Part shown: piece by piece, positions 1 through 7,565 of the stretch | Numbering within the stretch: the first letter of the stretch is position 1 | Layout: every line of letters begins with the position of its first letter | Assembly (NCBI GenBank): GCA_047639615.1 | Contig: JBLIOL010000192.1 | Coordinates: forward strand, 1 to 10,841 | Direction of reading: 5' to 3' | Source of the DNA: CAYWNK01 sp047639615 | GTDB taxonomy: Bacteria > Planctomycetota > UBA1135 > GCA-002686595 | DNA: 10,841 nucleotides | Translations under genes and position numbers: made by a program | Notes under the pieces: model-generated | Told to the model about the DNA's origin: nothing | The model's database searches: none | What the model saw: only the letters and a program-made list of their open reading frames with translations

Positions 1-236
1 ACGAAGCCCTGGGTGCGGCTTGCGATGAAATAGGCGAACTGGGCGTCGGGCACTTGCTCAGCGGTGACCGTGAAGTCGTTAGCACTGGCGATGATATTTC
101 CGGAAGCGCTCATGACGCCGGACATGCCCGTGCTGTTGGGGTTGCTCGGCCCGCAGTAGTTGGTGCCGATGGGCGCGCGCAATCGGTCCCTACAGAGGGT
201 ACTGCAGGGTCGAATTCTCAGGGCGCGCGCGCGTCG
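1..236 (-). pseudogene. Orphan C-terminal domain of exported protein (partial, possible gene remnant)
   Basis: The minus-strand frame reads a domain beginning PIGTNYCGPSNPNSTG and continuing to a YFIASRTQGF segment at the window edge. It aligns without gaps over 44 residues, starting at NSTG, with the C-terminal domain of the dehydrogenase at 2667-4267: shared NSTG, an ND turn, then VPxxQFxY. In planctomycetal proteins I know, this module sits at the C-terminus of a long exported protein, behind a signal peptide and a functional domain. Here an in-frame TAG lies at 237-239, there is no ATG before the domain, and the intact neighbouring gene ends at 247, so no N-terminal part can exist upstream in this frame. 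The only early starts are a TTG at 180-182, with AGGGA a few bases upstream, or internal ATGs from 123-125 onward. It may be a decayed gene, a frameshifted gene, or a standalone domain. The domain similarity is clear; the gene status is not. Confidence 0.6.
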
Positions 237-246
237 CTACCCCTCG

Positions 247-1026
247 TTACTTGCCTTTCTTACGCAGAGCCCCAGCGCGCGTCAGGCGACACAGGCGCAC
301 GGAGTCGCCAACGATGGCCGAGAGGCGGGCGCGGTCCGGAGCATCCAGTTTGATTCCGCGGAAGCGCAACATGGGGCCGATCATCTCTAGCTCTTCGTCG
401 GTGGTGGAGAGCCAAGCGGGAGTCTTGAGTGTTTTCACGGCGCGTTCGATGAGCGCCTCAGCCTTCGGGCGGTCCTTAGACATGGAGCTCTTCTTCGTGG
501 CGAGCTCGGTTCCGCGGCGCTTGTACAAGCGGTCGTGCAGGGCCGGGAAGGCCTCGGGATCCGTGAGCACACTCACCATCCAAAGGTGGTCCACGGGGCG
601 GTGGTCCTCGGACTTCCAAGGCGTAGTCATGAGGACCGGAACCTTGCGCTTGGTCTCCGCGCGCACGGCCTGCAGGCCCTTGTTCAAGATGTCCGGAATC
701 TCGCCCGGCAAGCAGAGCGGACGCACGTCGCGCTTCAGCACCAGAGCTTCAAACAGCATGGGCACCATCTCGGCCACGCCGGCGCCCACGTAGAGGCTGC
801 GTCCCTTGGGCGAGAGGCGCTCGCCTAGGTCGCCGGCGAAGTGCAGGCCGGCGTCCTGGATGGCTTCGCGTTGCTCCTCATCGAAGAAGTCCTCGCCGTC
901 CTCGTGGCAGTGGGCCTTGCCGAGCTGGACCCAGTCCAGGGCCTCGTCCAGGCAGGCGAGTGCCTGGGAGAAATCAGCTAGGTCCTTGGGGGCGGGTTCG
1001 AAGGATTGCGGGACGCGGGATGCCAT
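247..1026 (-). CDS. Conserved-looking hypothetical protein with glycine-rich nucleotide/SAM-type loop
   Basis: I do not recognise this 259-residue protein. It has no signal peptide or membrane segment, so it should be cytoplasmic. The N-terminal 70 residues are acidic and probably helical. Residues 76-92 read RSLYVGAGVAEMVPMLF, a hydrophobic strand ending in GAG and followed by a helix, which is the shape of motif I in class I SAM-dependent methyltransferases or another Rossmann-like loop. Strand-like VPVLMTT (129-135) and HLWMVSVL (147-154) follow. The middle and C-terminal parts (165-204, 243-259) are rich in Lys and Arg, and the protein ends in LRKKGK. No Asn-Pro-Pro-Tyr or other catalytic motif is visible, so methyltransferase activity is only a guess. 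The ATG at 1026 is the first start in a frame that stays open to the TAA at 247-249. It lies downstream of, and on the same strand as, the exported protein at 1105-2616, with a 78-base gap. Confidence 0.75.
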   Translation of the reverse strand: MASRVPQSFEPAPKDLADFSQALACLDEALDWVQLGKAHCHEDGEDFFDEEQREAIQDAGLHFAGDLGERLSPKGRSLYVGAGVAEMVPMLFEALVLKRDVRPLCLPGEIPDILNKGLQAVRAETKRKVPVLMTTPWKSEDHRPVDHLWMVSVLTDPEAFPALHDRLYKRRGTELATKKSSMSKDRPKAEALIERAVKTLKTPAWLSTTDEELEMIGPMLRFRGIKLDAPDRARLSAIVGDSVRLCRLTRAGALRKKGK

Positions 1027-1104
1027 GGGGGAGAGGGTAGCTTTCGCGCGCCCGGCGTCACCCCAGATCGGTCATCCCGGCTCAGGATGGGCTGGATTTG
1101 CCCC

Positions 1105-2616
1105 CTAACGCCTTCTGCGGCGTAGGCGCCAGGGCTTGGGATGGGTGACCTTGGGATCGAGCTCCAGGCTAGCGGGCTCAAAATCGGGATCGTCGATGCG
1201 CAGTACCAGGTCCGCTTGCGGCGCGCGGAAGCTGAAGCGTCCGGGGCTGGATTCCTGCAAAGCGACCGGCGCGCAGCGGTAGGGCGGCAGGTTCCCTAGC
1301 TTGCTGCGCGGACTCTGACTGCGCAGAGGCGTACGGCAGGCCCAGCTGACCGCGCTCGACGATACGGGCTTGCCGCTGGACCCATCGATGAGCTGCAACT
1401 CGATTTGCCTGGGCGGCGGCAGCTCCAGATTCAGGCGCAGATTCCCCGCGCCGAGCACCTCGTAGAAGCTATGCACGGAGAGCTGCGGCAGGTGCAGATC
1501 GAAGGCCCCAGGCATGGCCTCAGCGATGCGCCAAGTAAAGACACGCGGCCGGGTTGGGACGGGCACGAGGTCCTTGCCGAGTACCTCATAGTGGCGTCCC
1601 AAGCGGCTGAAACGATCGAGCCTGTCGAGCACCAAGGTCAAATTAGCCACGTCGCCCCAGGCTTCGGGCACATGCAGCTCGCCACCCACCGGCGCGGGCC
1701 TGAAGTAGGCATCTTCGGCAAGGATGAGCTGTTGATGGGTGGACTCCCCCGCGTTGATGGTGAAGTCCGCTCGCCCGAAGACCGGCATATTTACGGGTCG
1801 AATGGGCTCCTCTGAACTGATGCTGTAGCGACCGCTCGGCAGGCCTTCCACAGTGAGCCCCGAAGCGTAGCGCTTGAGCTCCAAGTGCAGTTGCATGCCA
1901 CCCTCGGTCTGCCGGCGCACGCGGAACACCTTACCGCGCAGGCTGCCGAGTTGCTGGATCTCCACCGTCAAGCTGCCACCTGGAGTCAACTGCAGCGTGC
2001 GCGTGCCGCCCAGGAAGGGATCGACTTCGATCGGCGACCAGGCATAGCCGGGCGCGCGGGCGTAGTAGGTGTAGATCGCAGGCGTGCTCACGCGAATGTC
2101 CACGGGCGAGTTGGTCGGTCCACTTACCACGTGGGTCTTGCCTGAAATCGGGCCAGGGTGGGGCAGGCGCGTGTCGCGGCTCAGCTTGCGCAGCACGCTA
2201 ACTTGGCTCAGTTGCGACCTGCCGTCAGCTCCGTAGACACACAGTCGAAAAGCGCGCAGAACACGCACATCCAAGTCGAACTCACCCGTGGGCGGAATCT
2301 TGAGCCAGCGTTCCGCGTCGACCGCGTAGCAGTCTCCCGCTTCAATCCGCACTACCCCAATTTGGAATTGGGCATCGGCGGCGAGCTCCAGGCTCCAGCG
2401 ACCAGCCTTGATTGCCACCCGCTGTTCGGTGGCCTGGCTTTCATCAGCGCGGCGCACCCGTAGCATGGCGAAACCATCGGCCAGGTAGGCGACATTCCCG
2501 CCCGGCTGAATCAGGCGTACGCCGCCGTGCAGGTCCTTGGCTGCTACCGGCAGGCCTAGAAAGATGGCTACAAATGCAAGGAGCGAGGTCCGTACCGATA
2601 ACGAGCGTGTGTGCAT
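1105..2616 (-). CDS. Exported beta-rich hypothetical protein (carboxypeptidase-regulatory-like segments)
   Basis: This is a 503-residue protein with a clear Sec-type signal peptide: a basic start (MHTRSLSVRT), a hydrophobic core (SLLAFVAIFLGLPVA), and probable cleavage after the AA near residue 26. The mature part alternates short hydrophobic strands and turns. Phrases typical of carboxypeptidase-regulatory-like or prealbumin-like beta-sandwich domains recur, for example LTPGGSLTVEI (210-220), LTVEGLPSGRYSI (254-266) and IELQLIDGSSGKPVSSSAVSW (405-425). No enzyme motif is visible, so it may be a structural or carbohydrate/protein-binding exported protein. The C-terminus is strikingly basic, ending WRLRRRRR. 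ATG 2616 is favoured because an in-frame TGA lies a few codons upstream and the signal peptide follows directly; no good Shine-Dalgarno sequence is seen. It lies 50 bases downstream of the dehydrogenase, on the same strand, and could be cotranscribed with it. Confidence 0.8.
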   Translation of the reverse strand: MHTRSLSVRTSLLAFVAIFLGLPVAAKDLHGGVRLIQPGGNVAYLADGFAMLRVRRADESQATEQRVAIKAGRWSLELAADAQFQIGVVRIEAGDCYAVDAERWLKIPPTGEFDLDVRVLRAFRLCVYGADGRSQLSQVSVLRKLSRDTRLPHPGPISGKTHVVSGPTNSPVDIRVSTPAIYTYYARAPGYAWSPIEVDPFLGGTRTLQLTPGGSLTVEIQQLGSLRGKVFRVRRQTEGGMQLHLELKRYASGLTVEGLPSGRYSISSEEPIRPVNMPVFGRADFTINAGESTHQQLILAEDAYFRPAPVGGELHVPEAWGDVANLTLVLDRLDRFSRLGRHYEVLGKDLVPVPTRPRVFTWRIAEAMPGAFDLHLPQLSVHSFYEVLGAGNLRLNLELPPPRQIELQLIDGSSGKPVSSSAVSWACRTPLRSQSPRSKLGNLPPYRCAPVALQESSPGRFSFRAPQADLVLRIDDPDFEPASLELDPKVTHPKPWRLRRRRR

Positions 2617-2666
2617 GCACTCGCATCATCGGTAGCGAACCTCGCTTCCTCAAGGAAAGCCCGCTA

Positions 2667-3096
2667 CTAGGGGCAGAATGTGACCACAACCGCGTCGCTG
2701 GTATTCGACGTGGGGGTCGGGTTTGCGTCCCGGAACCAGTATTGGAAGATCCAGGAATCACCCGGCTGGATGGTGACGTTGTTGGGCAGGTTGGCCAGGT
2801 CGGGTTGGAAGAGAACAGTGCCATCCTCCATGTCAGCCGTGAGCACGTCCTTGGGAGAAGCGCACGATGGGCGCTCCCAGGCAGAGGATGCCTTGGCTGC
2901 CGCCGAGCATGGCCACGTTGCCCGCGCTCTGGCTCATGAGCATGTAGCCGAACTGGTTGGCGGGGACATTGCCCACGTACAAGCGCAGGTCGTTGTCGCT
3001 GATGGTCAAGCTGCCGGTAGCGCCCAATACGGCTACGTAGCCTGTGGAGTTTACGGTGGCGGGGCTGGTCAATTGACCGCCGCTGGCGCCGCAGTT
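2667..3096 (-). other. C-terminal tail domain of the dehydrogenase (second copy in window)
   Basis: The segment after the PQQ propeller begins at DNCGASGG, carries NSTGYVAV, a DND turn and VPANQFGYMLMS, then GGSQGILCLG. After the frameshift at 2853-2855 it continues to the DSWIFQYWFRDAN strand and VVVTFCP. It is related to the fragment at 1-182: NSTG, ND, VPxxQFxY and the Ser/Gly positions coincide without gaps over 44 residues. In planctomycetal secreted proteins this kind of module sits behind very different functional domains, so a role in export, anchoring or surface display is likely but not demonstrated. Confidence 0.65.
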
Positions 3097-4267
3097 ATCG
3101 CCGGCAACTATCTTCCAGACCTCGCCGCCGACTTGATCCAGGATCAGTATCTCTCCGCTCAACAAGCGCGCGAAGGAGGTGATCAGGTTGACGCCGGGGT
3201 TGGTTACCGGAAGGGTGTGCTCGACCCAGTCGTACACCCGTGTCCCATCGGCGCGTATGGACCAGATTTTTCCGGTGCAGTAGTCGGCGAAGAGGAGCTT
3301 GCCCTGCAACCAGGGGATGTCGTTTCCGCGGTAGACGCCGCCACCGATGATGGCGCAGCTACCATCGGCGTGCTGGTAGGCCCAGGCCGGTCGGGTGTAG
3401 CTCGGATCCTCGCAGTTGATGCAGCCGACCCCGGACTCGCAGTCTTCGCGTCCGACTTGGCACTTCCAGCCCAGGTTGGCGCCGGCCGCTGTGCCGGCGG
3501 CGAGGTAGGACACCTCTTCATTGGTGCCATGGCCCACGTCGGTCACTCAGAGATCGCCCGTGAGCGGGTCGAAATCGAAAAGCCAGGGTTGGCGTAGGCC
3601 GCAGCGGAAGATCTCTTCGCGTGCACCGGGCATGCCCACGTAGGGGTTGTCGGCGGGAATGTAGGGCGCCGGCAGGTCCACATCGAGGCGCAGCATCTTG
3701 CCGAAGATGGAGCCCAGATCCTGGGCGTGGTTGGTTGTGTTGCTGCTGGAGAGGGCGCCGTCACCCGTGGTGATGTAGAGCATCCCGTCGGGCCCGAACA
3801 TGGGCAGGTTCCAGTTGTGGACGACGCCCGGCTGGGCCTCGGGGCCGAGGATCTGCACGCGCGAGGCGGGGTCGGCTACGTTTGGGTCGGCGCTGACCGT
3901 GTACTCCACCACATGGCTCATCTCGCCCATGATCGGTGTAGACCAGGTAGAAGTGGCCGTTCTGGCCATCGTCGGGGTGCATGGCGATACCCATGATTCC
4001 TTGGGTGCCTGTGCCGACTTCTGCGGAGAGGTCGAGGAAGGGCGTTGTCTGGAGTACGCCGTCGATGATGACGTCGATTCCGCAGTTGCGTTCGACTACG
4101 AATAGTCGGCCCGGTTGAGTGGGATCCTCCGCCAGGTGTGTGGGTTTATTGAATCCACTCGCGATCAGCTCTACGGAGAGAACCTGGGCGGAGAGGGAGG
4201 GGGCAGTAATGAAGGCGAAAGCGGCGAGCGACAGGGGGAGCTCCAAGGGCTTCTGGGTTGGTGGCAA
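2667..4267 (-). pseudogene. PQQ-type glucose/sorbosone dehydrogenase-like protein with C-terminal tail domain, disrupted by two frameshifts and a nonsense codon
   Basis: Joining three frames restores a 532-codon exported protein. The signal-like N-terminus ends near LSA-Q (residue 28). A beta-propeller of the soluble PQQ sugar dehydrogenase (GSDH) family follows, shown by VHNWNLPMFGPDGMLYITTGDG-like, GLRQPWLFDFDPLTGDL, VTDVG and GGGVYRG...FADYCTGKIWSI motifs. The His in VHNW matches the conserved His of the family. From about 3096 to 2667 there is a tail domain ending with NVTIQPGDSWIFQYWFRDAN and VVVTFCP. Lesions: an extra base in GGG at 3926-3928, TGA at 3547-3549 exactly where GDLW-type homologues carry Trp, and an extra base in CCC at 2853-2855. 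Deleting one base at each frameshift gives an exact multiple of three, and the final stop is TAG followed by a second TAG. The start is probably TTG 4267, because TAA immediately precedes it; it is weak. Family members oxidise sugars or similar substrates in the periplasm. It could be a young pseudogene or contain assembly errors. Confidence 0.85.
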
Positions 4268-4480
4268 TTAGGGAGCGCGTTCCGAAGTAGCCGAGCCTTT
4301 TATCCTCTTTCAAGATCCCGGATCTGTCGAATCCTCCCGCTCTGTGGGCCCAAATTCCCAGGTCGAGGCAAGAAAGGTGGGTGGCCCTAGGCGTCAGACT
4401 GTGCGAGTTAGCTAGGGTGCTTTCGGCGCTCTCCGCGGCTCAAATCCCAAGACTCTTATCCGAGACCCCTCCAGCCACCC
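4268..4480. promoter_or_regulatory. Divergent intergenic region between the dehydrogenase and gdhA
   Basis: These 213 bases separate the minus-strand dehydrogenase from gdhA on the plus strand and must hold both promoters. No convincing -35/-10 pair stands out on either strand; a minus-strand TTGAAA near 4306-4311 has only a poor -10 candidate 17 bases on. Two perfect palindromes occur: TGGGCCCA at 4345-4352, and 13 bases at 4313-4325. No Shine-Dalgarno sequence precedes the gdhA ATG. Confidence 0.45.
4313..4325. promoter_or_regulatory. Candidate operator palindrome AGATCC-C-GGATCT
   Basis: This is a perfect inverted repeat with 6-base arms and a single central C, lying 46 bases upstream of the dehydrogenase TTG and about 155 bases upstream of gdhA. 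Its place in a divergent intergenic region makes a repressor or activator site possible. The arms are short, so chance occurrence is not excluded. Confidence 0.25.
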
Positions 4481-5845
<1,365 letters not shown>

Positions 5846-5847
5846 CC

Positions 5848-7506
5848 CTACTTCGGGCCCTTGCCCTGCCGCAGCTCCGCGTAGGCGCCGGCGGGCATGG
5901 GTCCGAAGCTCTCAACCTTGCCGCCGGGCCAGCGCACGCTGACCTCGTCGACTTTGGTGAGAGGCTTGCCGTCGGCGTCGTTGCCGAGGCCGACCTGCAC
6001 GCGCACGTCGTTGCTGGAGAGGTAGCTGTAGACGCGATCCACCTGGCGGTAGCGCCAGGTGTCACCGATGCGCACGCCGATGCGCGCGCCGATGGCCGTC
6101 TTGCGTGATCTGGCTTTGACCTTGAAGCCGATCCAGCCGCCCGCCTTGGGCGCATCGTTGCGCAGCATGCGCACGGGCGCGTCGCGGTCCACGTAGATCA
6201 CGTCCACGTCGCCGTCGTTGTCCAGGTCGCCGAAGGCTGCGCCGCGGCTGGTGCCGACCAGGGCTTCTTTCAAGCCGCCGTTGGGTACCTCCTCGAAGCT
6301 GGTGGATTTCAGACCGCGGAAGAGGTGGTTGGGCTCGGCGTAGGGGTCTGTGTCGCTGAAGCTCTCGCCCGCCTTCCAGGCCTGTACCGCGCCGTTGGCC
6401 ACGTACAGGTCCAAGGTGCCGTCCTGGTCGAAGTCGTGGAAACCCATGCCGAAGCCGGTCATCTTGAGGCTCGCCGCAGCGGTGCCGGTCATGGTCGTCT
6501 TGTCGCGGAAGCGGCCGCGCGAGTTGAGGTAGAAAGTGTTCGTCTCGCGGCGCAGGTGGGTCATGAAGATGTCGAGATCTCCGTCCATGTCCACGTCGAC
6601 GAACTGCACACCCATGCCTGCTTCGGGAGTGCCGTTGGCATTGACGGCGCAGCCCTTGGCCAGCGCCGTATCCACGAACTTGGCCTTGCCCAGGTTGTGC
6701 CAGAGCACGTTGGGGCTGGCGTCATTGGCTACGTAGATGTCCTGCTTGCCGTCTGAGTCGTAATCGCCGATGGCGAGGCCCAGGCCGTTGCCAAAGGCCA
6801 TGTTGATGCCGGAGAGCGTGGCAGACTCCTGGAACCCGAGGCGGCCCTGGAGGTAGAGCATGTCCGGGCTAGGGGCGTTGTAGTTGGTGGGGCTGCAGTA
6901 GTCGGGCTCACCGTAGTAGTTGAAACACGGGGTCTCGGTGTTCTCCGACCAGACCAGGTTGTTGACCACATAGAGGTCCAGGTCGCCGTCGCCGTCCGCA
7001 TCGAACCAGGCGGCGCTTGTGCCCCAACGCGGATCGTTGATCTTGGACTCTACCGTGACGTCTTTGAACGTGCCGTCACCGTTGTTCTTGTAGAGCACGT
7101 TGTTGCCAACGTTGGTGATGTAGATGTCCGTGTCACCGTCGTTGTCGTAGTCGGCGCAGGCCAGGCCCATGCCGTAGCCGGTGTGGCCTACGCCAGCGGC
7201 CTCGGTTACGTCTTCGAAGGTGCCGTCGCCGAGGTTGCGGAACAGCTTGTTGCCCGGCTTCGTGAGCGACTCATCGGCGGACGCGCCGAGCAGGCCGGAC
7301 TGCACCAGGTAGATGTCGAGAAAGCCGTCGCCGTCGTAGTCCAGGAGGCCGACGCCGCCGCCCATGATTTCGGGGAAGCGGTGCTTGTCGGAGGCGTCGG
7401 AGACGTGGCTCCAGTCGAGGCCCGCGCTGGCGGCAACCTCGGTGAACCACGGCGCGTCCTGGGGTGCGGGGGAGAGGACGGCGGCGAGGGCGGTGGTGAG
7501 AAGCAT
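5848..7506 (-). CDS. FG-GAP/VCBS repeat protein with C-terminal ASPIC/UnbV domain (CRTAC1-like)
   Basis: This is a 552-residue exported protein with a short hydrophobic signal-like start (LLTTALAAVLSPAPQ). It carries seven Asp-rich calcium-loop repeats of the FG-GAP/integrin-alpha type: DYDGDGFLD (57), DYDNDGDTD (120), DADGDGDLD (169), DYDSDGKQD (248), DVDMDGDLD (304), DFDQDGTLD (358) and DLDNDGDVD (427). This count fits a seven-bladed calcium-binding beta-propeller. Between blades three and four, C194 and C204 flank a NYYGEPDY loop, as in bacterial CRTAC1 relatives. Residues 456-548 form the ASPIC/UnbV domain (GGWIGFKV, GARIGVRIG, YSYLSSND, VRWPGGK). The molecular function is unknown; adhesion or protein binding outside the membrane is the usual guess. 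It lies 59 bases after the TPR gene on the same strand, and this TPR/CRTAC1 pairing is common in planctomycetes and acidobacteria, so cotranscription is likely. ATG 7506 places the signal sequence at the N-terminus. Confidence 0.93.
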   Translation of the reverse strand: MLLTTALAAVLSPAPQDAPWFTEVAASAGLDWSHVSDASDKHRFPEIMGGGVGLLDYDGDGFLDIYLVQSGLLGASADESLTKPGNKLFRNLGDGTFEDVTEAAGVGHTGYGMGLACADYDNDGDTDIYITNVGNNVLYKNNGDGTFKDVTVESKINDPRWGTSAAWFDADGDGDLDLYVVNNLVWSENTETPCFNYYGEPDYCSPTNYNAPSPDMLYLQGRLGFQESATLSGINMAFGNGLGLAIGDYDSDGKQDIYVANDASPNVLWHNLGKAKFVDTALAKGCAVNANGTPEAGMGVQFVDVDMDGDLDIFMTHLRRETNTFYLNSRGRFRDKTTMTGTAAASLKMTGFGMGFHDFDQDGTLDLYVANGAVQAWKAGESFSDTDPYAEPNHLFRGLKSTSFEEVPNGGLKEALVGTSRGAAFGDLDNDGDVDVIYVDRDAPVRMLRNDAPKAGGWIGFKVKARSRKTAIGARIGVRIGDTWRYRQVDRVYSYLSSNDVRVQVGLGNDADGKPLTKVDEVSVRWPGGKVESFGPMPAGAYAELRQGKGPK

Positions 7507-7565
7507 GACGTGAATTGCGGTGAGGGCTCGATTGGACGGGAGGCGAGTAGGGAGCGGGGGCCGGA

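Noticed and set aside
171..233. GCGCGC runs near 171-180 and 221-233
   Set aside because: They are short dinucleotide runs expected in a GC-rich genome, with no repeat structure or matching partner.
251..793. Plus-strand open frame of 180 codons
   Set aside because: It is antisense to the 259-residue minus-strand protein, with Arg/Ser-rich composition typical of shadow frames.
2644..2660. Hairpin GCTTTCC-TTGA-GGAAGC between the dehydrogenase and the exported protein
   Set aside because: It is six pairs with a bulged base, and no T-run follows on the minus strand, so it is not supported as a terminator.
2680..3597. Plus-strand open frame of 305 codons
   Set aside because: It is antisense to the PQQ dehydrogenase, whose family motifs and tail domain are plain on the minus strand. 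Long open antisense frames are expected at this GC content.
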